Source: Pusillimonas sp. TS35 (GTDB lineage Bacteria; Pseudomonadota; Gammaproteobacteria; Burkholderiales; Burkholderiaceae_B). From it: a stretch of 64,000 nucleotides of DNA. Below the pieces are notes generated by a model that worked only from the letters and a program-made list of their open reading frames with translations, did not search any database and was not told where the DNA came from. The position numbers and the translations under genes are program-made. The stretch lies in contig NZ_WWER01000004.1 of NCBI RefSeq assembly GCF_009857885.1, positions 124,001 through 188,000 of the forward strand, given 5' to 3'. Below are positions 19,701-27,330 of the stretch, piece by piece; position 1 is the stretch's first letter, and each line of letters opens with the position of its first letter.

Positions 19701-20395
19701 ATGATGCGGACGCGATCAGGGTCGATGTCCACCGAGGCCGTGGACTCGACCACCTCGGTTACGCACTTCATGGCCACCCATAGGCCGGCGTAGCGACTCA
19801 TGGCCCATCCGTGCAGGCCGTAGTCCAGGTATTCCTGGACATTGGCAGGGTAGAGCACGGGGATGCCGGCGGAGATCAGGTCGTGCTCGGACTGGTGTGC
19901 CACGGTAGAGGACTTGGCACCGTGGTCGTCGCCCGCCAGCACCAGCACGCCGCCATGCGGCGAGGTGCCGGCGGAATTTGCGTGCTTGAACACGTCCATG
20001 GAGCGGTCTACGCCCGGCCCTTTGCCGTACCACATGGCGAACACGCCGTCGCGGTTTGCGTGCGGGGTGAGCGCAATCTGCTGGGTGCCCCAGACCGAAG
20101 TGGCCGCGAGGTCTTCATTCAGGCCCGGCTGGAAGACGATGTCGTGCGCGGCCAGATGTGGCTTTGCCTTCCAGATGGCTTGGTCGATTGCGCCCAGCGG
20201 CGAACCGCGGTAGCCGGAAATGAAGCCGGCGGTGTTCAAGCCCGCGGCGCGGTCTTGCGCCTTTTGCAGCATGGGCAGGCGCACCAGCGCCTGCGTGCCG
20301 CTCATGTAGGCGCGGCCCTTTTCCAGTGTGTATTTATCGTCCAGACTGACAGTGGCAAGCGCCGAAAGCGCCGCCTGATCAAGGGGGGCATTCAT
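16724..20395 (-). CDS. Fused indolepyruvate ferredoxin oxidoreductase (IorA-IorB)
   Basis: A 1223-residue 2-oxoacid:ferredoxin oxidoreductase that should decarboxylate aryl-pyruvates (from Trp, Phe, Tyr) or related 2-oxo acids to acyl-CoA. The N-terminal pyrimidine-binding domain begins with ALVRLPMLQKAQDRAAGLNT. A CSGCPHNTST motif is near residue 460, followed by the TPP site LGDGTYFHSG. A ferredoxin-like cysteine cluster (CEGCGDC, then CNKDFSC and CPSF) lies near 655-690. A Pro/Ala/Thr-rich linker at about 715-765 joins the gamma domain (GILVTGIGGTGVVTIGSLLG). The final 250 residues match the extension found in proteobacterial fused forms. AGGAG precedes the start. The LysR gene is divergent. 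Confidence 0.92.
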   Translation of the reverse strand: MNAPLDQAALSALATVSLDDKYTLEKGRAYMSGTQALVRLPMLQKAQDRAAGLNTAGFISGYRGSPLGAIDQAIWKAKPHLAAHDIVFQPGLNEDLAATSVWGTQQIALTPHANRDGVFAMWYGKGPGVDRSMDVFKHANSAGTSPHGGVLVLAGDDHGAKSSTVAHQSEHDLISAGIPVLYPANVQEYLDYGLHGWAMSRYAGLWVAMKCVTEVVESTASVDIDPDRVRIILPDNFILPAGGLGIRWPDPPLDQEARLFNYKWYAALAYVRANRLNRIVIDSPQPRFGIMAAGKAYLDTRQALVELGLDDEACAQLGIRLMKIGCVWPLNAQDAREFATGLEEILVVEEKRQILEYTLKEELYNWREDVRPRVFGKFDEKDNAGGEWSVPRGPWLLPAQGELSPALIARALARRLDKSNMPEGLRARIAARMAILDAKERDQAGTAGGPERKPWFCSGCPHNTSTRVPEGSRALAGIGCHYMAIWMDRDTATFSHMGGEGAAWIGQHHFTNEKHIFANLGDGTYFHSGILAIRAAIASGANITYKILYNDAVAMTGGQPVDGVLKVTDVIAQVHAEGARKIVVVTDEPEKYKGVALAGGAAVHHRDELDDVQRMLREIQGTTVLVYDQTCATEKRRRRKRGTYPDPARRVFINEAVCEGCGDCSTKSNCLSVEPVDTPRGTKRRINQSSCNKDFSCINGFCPSFVTAEGAQMKKPRPAGAVTSGAGAAGGHPGSVTAPSATATVPTSPAAPPHVPAPDVPALAAPYGILVTGIGGTGVVTIGSLLGMAAHIEQRGVSVLDMAGLAQKGGAVLSHVQLAPRADDLHATRIATGEARLIIGCDTIVTAMPDVLGKALKGRTKAVVNSAPVPTAEIIHNPKWRFPGDAASARLNEAMGDGCEYIDAIALALALLGDAIYANPLLLGYAWQKSWVPLSQESLLQAMKLNGVAVDKNATAFEWGRAAAHLGVAAIAPQLAQAEPRAALAKVETLATARVIAMPESLDALVARNTQWLENYQNSRYAARYQSAVARIRECESRLANGHAGRVTRAVATHLAKLMAYKDEYEVARLYTDPAFLAQLREQFEGEPGRDYTLRFHLAPPLLARRNTRGELVKRSYGPWMMRAFGVLARMKGLRGTALDIFGHTAERRMERQLVQDYLNLVEELAASLNERNMDAALALANLPDDIRGYGHVKDRSIATAQARRAELLEDYRHGRQPKGAVA

Positions 20396-20522
20396 TGCGG
20401 GGGAGTCTCCTGTGTTATGTGTATGGCGGCCGGGGTGTGGCCGCTTCCCTGCATTCCTAGTGTATGAGGCCTTCCCGGTATCGTAAAATTACATTTTCAG
20501 TTACCAGATATCAGCAAAACAG

Positions 20523-21446
20523 ATGAAGAGCGAAGTCACGCTGCGCCAGTTCCGGTATTTCATTGCGGCGGCGACAACAGGGCAGTTTTCGGCCGCAGCG
20601 GTGCAGGAACATGTCTCCCAGTCGGCAGTTACGAGCGCAGTGCAAAACCTTGAGCATCAGCTAAAGGTCAAGTTGTTCGATCGCCTGCCGCATGGCGTGG
20701 CCCTTACACCAGAGGGGCAGGTGTTCTTCCACCATGCGCGGCATGTCATGGACTCCGTTAACGATGCCATGCGGCACGCCAGCCTTGTGCCGCAAAGTGC
20801 GCAGGGAACGATACGCGTTGCGGCGACGTATACCGTACTAGGTTATTTTCTACCCGACTTGCTCAGCCGGTTCAAGCGAAGCTATCCGCAGGTGGAGATT
20901 GATCTGGTCGACATGGACAGGCGCGAACTTGAGGTTGCGCTGGACAGCGGCACCATCGATCTTGGCGTCGGGCTGTTGTCGAACATCAATGTTGCGTCGC
21001 GCCATGGGCGGCGGTTGTTGATTAGTTCACGGCGGCGCGTATGGGTAGGGGCGGAGCATCCCCTGGCGGGTGAATCTGTGGTGACGCTTGCTGATATCGC
21101 ACGCCATCCTTATATCCTGCTCACGGTGGACGATGCCGACACGGCGGCCATGCGGCATTGGCGCAAGGCCGCGCCGCTCACGATCGCCATGCGCACCAGC
21201 TCGCTGGAAGCGGTGCGCGGGCTGGTGGCATACGGGTTTGGCGTGTCCATTCTTTCCGACCTGGTGTACAGGCCATGGTCACTGGAAGGAAAAAAGATTG
21301 TCGCGATACCCATCGCCGATCCGATAGCGCCCATGGATGTGGGCCTGTTGTGGCCCGCGCGGCGCGAACCGGCCGGGTTGGCGGATGCCTTCCGGCAATT
21401 CCTGGTGCAGGCATGCGAGGCTCGCAGCGAAGGCGCGGCTGCCTAG
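20523..21446 (+). CDS. LysR-family transcriptional regulator
   Basis: A 307-residue regulator. Residues 5-65 form the LysR winged helix-turn-helix (LRQFRYFIAAATTGQFSAAA; SQSAVTSAVQNLEHQLKVKLF). The rest is the two-lobed effector-binding domain. It is divergent from the indolepyruvate ferredoxin oxidoreductase gene, 127 bases away, and the usual LysR arrangement suggests that gene as target. A weak imperfect dyad (GTAA-N2-TTAC, 20483-20492) lies between them. Confidence 0.9.
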   Translation: MKSEVTLRQFRYFIAAATTGQFSAAAVQEHVSQSAVTSAVQNLEHQLKVKLFDRLPHGVALTPEGQVFFHHARHVMDSVNDAMRHASLVPQSAQGTIRVAATYTVLGYFLPDLLSRFKRSYPQVEIDLVDMDRRELEVALDSGTIDLGVGLLSNINVASRHGRRLLISSRRRVWVGAEHPLAGESVVTLADIARHPYILLTVDDADTAAMRHWRKAAPLTIAMRTSSLEAVRGLVAYGFGVSILSDLVYRPWSLEGKKIVAIPIADPIAPMDVGLLWPARREPAGLADAFRQFLVQACEARSEGAAA

Positions 21447-21577
21447 GCGTGGCAGTCCTGCGCGAGGTTCACGCGCAGGAGCTTGGTCGCGGCTGCCGGT
21501 GCCGCAGTGTGCAATCAAGAGGAGTGGTGATGCGCCGTTGATGAACGGCCGTCGTGTGGCCCGCCGTACCCGATGCC

Positions 21578-22885
21578 TCACGGGATCAGCGCCAGCCCCA
21601 CCCGTACCTGCGACCCTGATTTCTGGTTGTAGTCCAGCAGAGTGGCGCCATACCCTTTGGTGTATTGCGCGTACAGATACCCATTCATGTTCAGGAAGGT
21701 GCGCTGCAGCGGCCATGCCGCCTCGAGTTGCGTAAAGTAGCGGCTTTCGGTGCCGCGCCTGTACAGGCCACTGAGTACCAGGCCGTTGTCCTGTGCCCAG
21801 CGCAGCTTCCAGTCGACGTAACCGAAGTGGTCGGCGTAGTCGCTGTTTTCTTTGACGGCGAAGTAATTCTTGAAACGGGGTGCAAAAGTGAGCGTGCTGC
21901 CGCCGCCGAAGCGATAGTTGAATTCGGGCTGCACGTAATAGAAATTGAGGGAACGCGATTCGTCGTCGCTTTTCCCGTTGGATTCATGCTCCACGCCGGC
22001 CTGCAGGCCCACGAACCAAGGCTCGCGCGCATCGCGCCACAAGGCATCCTTGCGCCAGAACACGCTGGGCTTGAAGGAGGTATCGACGAAAGGTGATGAA
22101 TCGGAGGATAAATCCCATAGCGCTGTTTGCGTATAACCGACGTAGAAGTGGTCTACGAAATCGGGCCGGGCGGGATCTTTCGGACGGAACAGGCGGTATT
22201 TCAGGCTGATCTGGTAGCGCGCGTAGCGCCCATTGTTGTCGCCCACGGCGAAGTACACCGGTTCGTAGGGTTGCAGCGCGTTGCGGAAATTTTCGAAGCC
22301 CGAAGCCAGCGTATTGGTTTGCGACGATACCGAGGTGGGGGCGGGCCCCACAACGGGTGACGCACCCGCCTCAAGCACCACACGGCTGGGCAGGGCAGGG
22401 TCTTGTACGCCGGGTGTGCCCGACTTGCCGGCATCCACCACCGGGCCCATGGCGGGTGCGGCGGCAATTGCTGTATCGCCGGGCAGGCGTGCGTCAAAAG
22501 CCAGCAGCGTTGCGTCGCCTTCCACGTTCACGGCCTGCAGGCCGCGCACGTTGCTGGGCACGATTGCCTTCCAGGAAATCTGGACGAAATTATTGACTGG
22601 CACGCTGTATGCGCCCTGGCCCTCGGTAAGGTAGGCAATGCTGCGCGTGGCCTGGCCATCTGGCCCGCGCCACTGAATGACCAGCTTGCGCGGCGCCGTC
22701 CAGTCTAGTGCGGAGGTGGTGTCGTTGAAGAGAATGCCGGTAATGTTGATCGTGTCGCCGGGCGCCGCCTGCGTTTGGGCAAGTTTATACGTGATGCCCG
22801 CAAGCGCGGCGGAACTGGCGAGCGCACTGCCCGCCAGCACCGCAACGCCCAGCAGGCGAACCGAAGAATATGTTGAAAAAGCCAT
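21578..22885 (-). CDS. pldA: Outer-membrane phospholipase A (OMPLA/PldA-like)
   Basis: A 435-residue outer-membrane protein. Residues 1-30 are a signal peptide (LLGVAVLAGSALASSAALAG). About 150 residues of extra N-terminal domain precede a 12-strand barrel of the phospholipase A1 family. The catalytic sequence GVEHESNGKS (around residue 298) keeps the His-x-Ser-Asn-Gly arrangement of E. coli OMPLA, and the chain ends in an aromatic-rich strand (VRVGLALIP). OMPLA hydrolyses misplaced phospholipids in the outer leaflet. The ATG at 22885 is preferred to an in-frame TTG at 22915; no clear ribosome-binding site is seen. The N-terminal part is longer than in E. coli PldA. Confidence 0.85.
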   Translation of the reverse strand: MAFSTYSSVRLLGVAVLAGSALASSAALAGITYKLAQTQAAPGDTINITGILFNDTTSALDWTAPRKLVIQWRGPDGQATRSIAYLTEGQGAYSVPVNNFVQISWKAIVPSNVRGLQAVNVEGDATLLAFDARLPGDTAIAAAPAMGPVVDAGKSGTPGVQDPALPSRVVLEAGASPVVGPAPTSVSSQTNTLASGFENFRNALQPYEPVYFAVGDNNGRYARYQISLKYRLFRPKDPARPDFVDHFYVGYTQTALWDLSSDSSPFVDTSFKPSVFWRKDALWRDAREPWFVGLQAGVEHESNGKSDDESRSLNFYYVQPEFNYRFGGGSTLTFAPRFKNYFAVKENSDYADHFGYVDWKLRWAQDNGLVLSGLYRRGTESRYFTQLEAAWPLQRTFLNMNGYLYAQYTKGYGATLLDYNQKSGSQVRVGLALIP

Positions 22886-22963
22886 GGGAAATCTGAATGG
22901 AAAGACCCAAGGCAATGTAACACCGCACGATGAAACCAGGGCAACCGGATGTAAAGAAACCTT

Positions 22964-22992
22964 TTTCCCTCATTGGTCGTGCGGGATATAAT
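22964..22992 (+). promoter_or_regulatory. Promoter of tRNA-Arg
   Basis: A perfect TATAAT (22987-22992) sits 28 bases before the tRNA and is followed by a GC-rich discriminator (GGGCCGCC), as in stable-RNA promoters. A weak -35 (TTTCCC, 22964-22969) lies 17 bases upstream. Confidence 0.6.
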
Positions 22993-23020
22993 GGGCCGCC
23001 TCGCCGATTGGCGGGCCTAT

Positions 23021-23094
<74 letters not shown>

Positions 23095-23251
23095 CACTTC
23101 ATATGTCGCACTAAAAAGCCTGCTTTCAAGTCTCCTTGGCCTGGCCCGCTGCGTATGGGTGGCACCGCCCGACCGTACCTTGCCATAGCCGCATCCCTCT
23201 GTCTTGAAAGGCCGCAACGCGTTTTATCTTCATACCATTATTTCGATTTAT

Positions 23252-23278
23252 GTATCGAATATCGAAACATAGATTGAT
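23252..23278. promoter_or_regulatory. Candidate IclR operator upstream of the Bug/CoA-transferase operon
   Basis: GTATCGA-ATA-TCGAAAC (23252-23268) is a near-perfect 7-3-7 palindrome, followed by AtAGATtGAT. The same element (GTTTTGA-TAT-TCGAAAC plus AaAGATaGAT) occurs at 28170-28196 next to the IclR gene. Two long matching sites at the heads of two operons around one regulator argue for a shared operator. Confidence 0.65.
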
Positions 23279-23340
23279 CGTGCGGCCAGTAAGTATAGAT
23301 TAGGCGATGCAGCATACTTATTACATGGAGACGCTTTTCT

Positions 23341-24324
23341 ATGCGTGTTTTATTTTCGGCCCTTCTCGGCTGTACCCTGTCGCTGTCGTTCGCTTCATAC
23401 GCAATAGCGAATACCGCCGACTATCCCAATAAGCCCATTCGTTTCGTCGTGCCGTATCCTCCTGGCGGCTTGGGAGACACTTTCTCCCGCGCGCTGGGGC
23501 GGGGCCTGGCTGAACAGTTGGGGCAGCCAGTCATCGTGGAAAACAAACCCGGCGCGAGCCAGGTCATCGGCGCGGAACAGGTTCTCCGGGCCCCTGCGGA
23601 TGGCTATACCCTGTTTTTGTCGTCGATGACGAGTTTGGCGACCAATCTGGGTTCGCATAGCCAGCTTTCCTACGATCCGATCAAAGACTTCGCCCCTGTC
23701 AGCAAGCTGTTTTCGTCAGCGTTGTATCTGGCCGTGAAGTCGGATTTGCCCATTAAAAGCGTGGCGGATCTGGTGAAGGAGGCCAAAGCGCAGCCAGGTA
23801 CGCTGTCTTACGCGTCGCTGGGGCTGGGCGGTAGTCTGCATTTGGCGGGCGAGCTGTTTTCCCAAGCTGCCGGCATTAATATGCTGCACGTTCCTTATAA
23901 GGGGAGTGTGCCTGCGCTTACTGATGTCATGGGCGGTGTCGTCACGATGATTTTTGATGGCGGATCGACAGTTGCTCCACAGGTAAAGGCAGGCAAACTG
24001 CGGGTGTTGGCCGTAACCGGCAAGCAGCGTTCGTCGATCGATGGGCTAGAGAATGTGCCCACCATGGCTGAGGAAGGTTTCCCAACTGTGGACGTTGGCG
24101 TGTGGTGGGGCCTGTCAGTGCGCGGCGGCACGTCCGACGCCATTGTTGAACGTCTGTCTAAAGCGGTGAATGTCGTCATCAACGAGCCGCAGTTCCGCAG
24201 TTCTCTGAGCGGCACCGGGATGGACATCCAGGGGAGCACACCCAAGGAATATGGCGAGTTCATCGAGAGCGAGGCCGTGCGCTGGCCGGCATTCATGAAG
24301 CAGATAGGTGTCGTGCCGCAATAA
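23341..24324 (+). CDS. Bug-family tripartite tricarboxylate transporter substrate-binding protein
   Basis: A 327-residue periplasmic protein with a signal peptide (residues 1-23). It carries the family motifs YPNKPIRFVVPYPPGGLGDT and QLGQPVIVENKPGA, and the later HVPYKGSVPALTDVMGG. Bug proteins bind carboxylates and are greatly expanded in Bordetella and relatives, mostly without dedicated membrane partners; none is encoded here. It is the first gene of an operon with CoA-transferase genes, so it probably captures the acid degraded by this cluster. The candidate IclR site is 72 bases upstream of the start. Confidence 0.93.
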   Translation: MRVLFSALLGCTLSLSFASYAIANTADYPNKPIRFVVPYPPGGLGDTFSRALGRGLAEQLGQPVIVENKPGASQVIGAEQVLRAPADGYTLFLSSMTSLATNLGSHSQLSYDPIKDFAPVSKLFSSALYLAVKSDLPIKSVADLVKEAKAQPGTLSYASLGLGGSLHLAGELFSQAAGINMLHVPYKGSVPALTDVMGGVVTMIFDGGSTVAPQVKAGKLRVLAVTGKQRSSIDGLENVPTMAEEGFPTVDVGVWWGLSVRGGTSDAIVERLSKAVNVVINEPQFRSSLSGTGMDIQGSTPKEYGEFIESEAVRWPAFMKQIGVVPQ

Positions 24325-24333
24325 GGGGCAGTC

Positions 24334-25023
24334 ATGCTAAACAAAGTACGCCAGTCGGTTCGGGAAGCGCTGGACGGGATCTTTGATGGTGCCACGATTC
24401 TGGTTGGCGGCTTTGGCGGTGCGGGCCTTCCGTACGAGCTTGTGCATGCGCTGATTGACCAGGGTGCCAGCGACCTCACCATTGTGAACAACAATTCGGG
24501 TACGGGCACCGATGGCCTCACGGCGCTGGTGGCTGCGGGCCGGGTCAGGAAAATGATTTGCTCCTTCCCCCGCGCCGCCGATCCTAGAAGTGATCCGAAT
24601 ATCTTTCAGTCGTGGTATCGGGCGGGAAAGGTGCAGCTCGAGGTTGTGCCGCAAGGCACCATCGTAGAGCGCCTGCGCGCCGCTGGCGCGGGGATAGGCG
24701 GGTTCTACACGAAGGTCGGTGCTGGAACCGTGATGGCCGAAGGCAAGGAAACCCGTGAGATCGATGGGTGTGAGCATGTGCTGGAGTACCCCCTGCAAGG
24801 GGACTTCGCACTGATCAAGGGCGACATGGCTGATCGGTGGGGCAATGTCACGTACCGCAAGGCCGCAAGAAACTTTAATCCCGTGATGGCCATGGCTGCG
24901 ACAACGACGATTGCGCAGGTGAGTGAAATCGTCGAGCTGGGAGAATTGAACCCAGAGCACGTTGCGACACCCGGTATTTTTGTACAGCGCGTGGTGAGAC
25001 TAATTCCTGAAGCAAGGGGCTGA
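24334..25023 (+). CDS. 3-oxoacid/3-oxoadipate CoA-transferase subunit A (PcaI/AtoD-like)
   Basis: A 229-residue alpha subunit of a class I CoA-transferase. The N-terminal motif TILVGGFGGAGLPYELVHAL and the later GAGIGGFYTKVGAGTVMAEG and ARNFNPVMAMAA are those of PcaI/AtoD. With the next gene it should move CoA from succinyl-CoA or acetyl-CoA to a free oxo- or dicarboxylic acid. It starts nine bases after the Bug stop behind AAGGGG, and the B subunit follows after two bases. No other beta-ketoadipate gene is nearby, so the acceptor may differ from 3-oxoadipate. Confidence 0.9.
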   Translation: MLNKVRQSVREALDGIFDGATILVGGFGGAGLPYELVHALIDQGASDLTIVNNNSGTGTDGLTALVAAGRVRKMICSFPRAADPRSDPNIFQSWYRAGKVQLEVVPQGTIVERLRAAGAGIGGFYTKVGAGTVMAEGKETREIDGCEHVLEYPLQGDFALIKGDMADRWGNVTYRKAARNFNPVMAMAATTTIAQVSEIVELGELNPEHVATPGIFVQRVVRLIPEARG

Positions 25024-25025
25024 TA

Positions 25026-25736
25026 ATGTCGTCCACACCTATTATGTCTTCCGTGCCAATCGCAGGCCTGGGCCGGGACCAGATTGCGGCCCGTGTAGCC
25101 CGCGATATTCAGGACGGCTGGTACGTCAATCTTGGGATTGGCGCACCGGAACGCGTGGCCAACTACATTCCGCACGACAAGGATGTCATTCTGCATAGCG
25201 AGAACGGCATTCTTGGCATGGGGGAAACCGTGCCGTCCGCTGAGGCCGACTGGGATTTGATCAATGCGGGCAAGCGTCCGATCAGCCTGTTGAACGGCGG
25301 TGCATTTTTTGATCATGTGGTTTCGTTCACCATGATGCGTGGCGGGCATCTCGACTTGTGTCTGCTCGGCGCGTACCAGGTGTCGCAGTGCGGCGATCTG
25401 GCAAATTGGTGGACGGGTGGTGAAGAGATGCCTGCTGTGGGCGGTGCAATGGATCTTGTGACTGGCGCGCGGCGCCTTTTCGTCATGATGGATCATGTCA
25501 GCAAGGCGGGTGAGCCCAAGATTGTCGGTGCGTGCACGTATCCCTTGACCGGCCGTAAGGTTGTTGACCGCATATACACCAATCTGGCCGTGATCGATGT
25601 GACCGATGAGGGGCTGTTGGTTCGCGAAATGGTGGAGTCCCTGACATTCGATGCGTTGCAGGCATTGACCGGTGCGCCGATACATCCGGCGGCCGATATG
25701 GGCGTCTTGTCGATGACAGAGGAGGCTGCGCGATGA
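25026..25736 (+). CDS. 3-oxoacid/3-oxoadipate CoA-transferase subunit B (PcaJ/AtoA-like)
   Basis: A 236-residue beta subunit carrying the catalytic Glu in the HSENGILGMG motif (about residues 57-66), which forms the glutamyl-CoA thioester. YVNLGIGAPERVANY, MMRGGHLDLCLLGAYQVS and AVGGAMDLVTGARR match PcaJ closely along the whole length. The family length is normal. It overlaps the next gene by four bases (ATGA). Confidence 0.9.
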   Translation: MSSTPIMSSVPIAGLGRDQIAARVARDIQDGWYVNLGIGAPERVANYIPHDKDVILHSENGILGMGETVPSAEADWDLINAGKRPISLLNGGAFFDHVVSFTMMRGGHLDLCLLGAYQVSQCGDLANWWTGGEEMPAVGGAMDLVTGARRLFVMMDHVSKAGEPKIVGACTYPLTGRKVVDRIYTNLAVIDVTDEGLLVREMVESLTFDALQALTGAPIHPAADMGVLSMTEEAAR

Positions 25737-26134
25737 ATGGTGCACACTCGTCCAGCCCTGAGGCGGGCGCGGAGCAACAGTATTTTGCGTTCATACGCGC
25801 CGGACAATGGAAAATCCAGCGCTGCCTATCCTGTAGCCGTCATGTTTTTTATCCCCGGCAGTATTGCCCTCACTGTCACAAAGATTCCTTCGAGTGGGTC
25901 GCGCCCAAGGGCGGCGGCACTGTGTACTCTCTGACCCAGGTGGCATCTCGCGATGGCGATGGCCCTGTGGTCCTGCTGGTGGATCTTGATGAAGGCGTTC
26001 GTGTCATGGGTGGTGCATGCGTCGATGATATGGCGCACATCCGCATAGGCTCACGCGTCACGGGCGGGCTTGCCGCCGGCGATGAACAGGGATACATCAT
26101 GTTTGAACCGGAGCATCCAGCGCATGACATCTAG
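25733..26134 (+). CDS. Zn-ribbon OB-fold (DUF35) acyl-CoA-associated protein
   Basis: A 133-residue protein with a rubredoxin-like zinc knuckle (CLSCSRHVFYPRQYCPHC, Cys pairs near residues 30-55) followed by an OB-fold. DUF35 proteins bind acyl-CoA and act as partners of thiolase or SCP2-like proteins encoded next to them, as seen here: the next gene overlaps it by 11 bases. In steroid and acetone pathways such pairs form aldolases, thiolases or HMG-like enzymes. The exact reaction is not predictable. Confidence 0.88.
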   Translation: MNGAHSSSPEAGAEQQYFAFIRAGQWKIQRCLSCSRHVFYPRQYCPHCHKDSFEWVAPKGGGTVYSLTQVASRDGDGPVVLLVDLDEGVRVMGGACVDDMAHIRIGSRVTGGLAAGDEQGYIMFEPEHPAHDI

Positions 26135-27290
26135 CAAAATCAGGGGCTCTGTTGCCGTATGCGGCGTGGGAACCGCAGGGCTTGGCGAAGCGGCCGGGTA
26201 TACGGAATTGGAGATTCTTGCGCAGGCCGCGCACCGGGCGGTCGAAGACGCCGGCCTCGAAATGGATGAGATTGATGGCTTGATGACGGCAAGCTTCAGC
26301 CGTTTCCTGCCAGGCCTCGCCGTAGCAGAGTACTTGGGCATCCGGCCGGCATTCATGGATAGCAGTAACGTGGGCGGGGCCTCCTACGTCAACTACTTGC
26401 TCAGTGCGGCGCTCGCGCTCAACGCGGGGCTTTGCAATGCTGTGCTCGTCTGTTACGGAAGCACCGCACGCACCCAACACGATTTTCGGGAGCATATTCA
26501 GGCCCGGGCGAAGCTCGAGCCTCAACCCTATGAGGCGCCTTACCGGCCATATAATCCGCCCTCATCATATGCGCTGGCGGCCGCGCGGCATATGCATGAG
26601 TTCGGCACCACGCGTGAAGACCTTGCTCACGTGGCGGTTGCGGCGCGCAAGTGGGCACAGATCAATCCCGATGCGTTCATGCAGGACCCGCTTTCGCTCA
26701 ACGATGTGCTTGCATCACGCATGGTCAGCACGCCCCTGTCCGTTCGGGATTGCTGCCTGTTGACCGATGGGGCCGGTGCTTTCGTCATGATGCGCGCTGA
26801 TCGGGCCCGATCAGCGCCTCGGGCACCCGCTTACTTGCTGGGTGCGGGGGCGTCGCAGTCTCACAGGCAAATATCAGCCATGGCCGACCTGACCACGACC
26901 TCGGCGGTCGAGTCGGGGCGCCAAGCCTACGCCATGGCTGGCCTGCGGCCTTCGGACATCGACATGCTGCAGCTTTACGATGCATTCACCATCAACGTGA
27001 TTCTGTTTCTGGAGGATCTGGGGTTTTGCAAGAAGGGTGAGGGCGGCGCGCTGGTGAGCAGCGGCGCCATTGCCCCCGGCGGCAGTCTGCCAGTCAATAC
27101 CAATGGCGGAGGATTGTCTTGCGTGCATCCAGGGATGTATGGTGTTTTCACGGTCATTGAAGCCGTGCGACAGATGCGTTCGGAGGCGGGGCAGCGGCAG
27201 GTACCGGGCGTGGAAACGGTTCTGTGCCATGGCAACGGCGGCGTATTAGCCAGCCAGGTGACCGCTATCCTGGGGGTTGCCCCCGACTGA
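26124..27290 (+). CDS. Thiolase-fold protein (SCP2/lipid-transfer-like), nucleophilic Cys absent
   Basis: A 388-residue thiolase-fold protein paired with the DUF35 gene it overlaps. The first half has VAVCGVGTAGLGEAAG and a second-site segment reading SNVGGASYVNYLLSAALALN, where a true thiolase would carry its acyl-accepting Cys; here it is Gly-Gly-Ala-Ser. The C-terminal half keeps a His (CVHPGMYGVFTVIEA) and the Cys of VLCHGNGGVLAS. The loss of the first Cys is typical of SCP2-type proteins that work with DUF35 partners as retro-aldolases rather than as thiolases. The start ATG at 26124 is chosen by overlap with the preceding gene. Confidence 0.82.
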   Translation: MTSSKIRGSVAVCGVGTAGLGEAAGYTELEILAQAAHRAVEDAGLEMDEIDGLMTASFSRFLPGLAVAEYLGIRPAFMDSSNVGGASYVNYLLSAALALNAGLCNAVLVCYGSTARTQHDFREHIQARAKLEPQPYEAPYRPYNPPSSYALAAARHMHEFGTTREDLAHVAVAARKWAQINPDAFMQDPLSLNDVLASRMVSTPLSVRDCCLLTDGAGAFVMMRADRARSAPRAPAYLLGAGASQSHRQISAMADLTTTSAVESGRQAYAMAGLRPSDIDMLQLYDAFTINVILFLEDLGFCKKGEGGALVSSGAIAPGGSLPVNTNGGGLSCVHPGMYGVFTVIEAVRQMRSEAGQRQVPGVETVLCHGNGGVLASQVTAILGVAPD

Positions 27291-27298
27291 AATCGGGC

Positions 27299-27320
27299 GT
27301 GCCTTGCGGCGGCAAGGCAC
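27299..27320. terminator. Hairpin between convergent thiolase-like and IclR genes
   Basis: A perfect 9-bp stem, GTGCCTTGC (27299-27307) and GCAAGGCAC (27312-27320), with a four-base loop, lies in the 40 bases between the two stop codons. No T run follows on either side, so factor-independent termination is uncertain. Confidence 0.5.
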
Positions 27321-27330
27321 CCGGCACTGC

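Noticed and set aside
25026-25736. Complete beta-ketoadipate pathway around the PcaIJ-like genes
   Set aside because: No pcaF, pcaD, pcaC or pcaB genes are in the window, so only the CoA-transferase step is supported.
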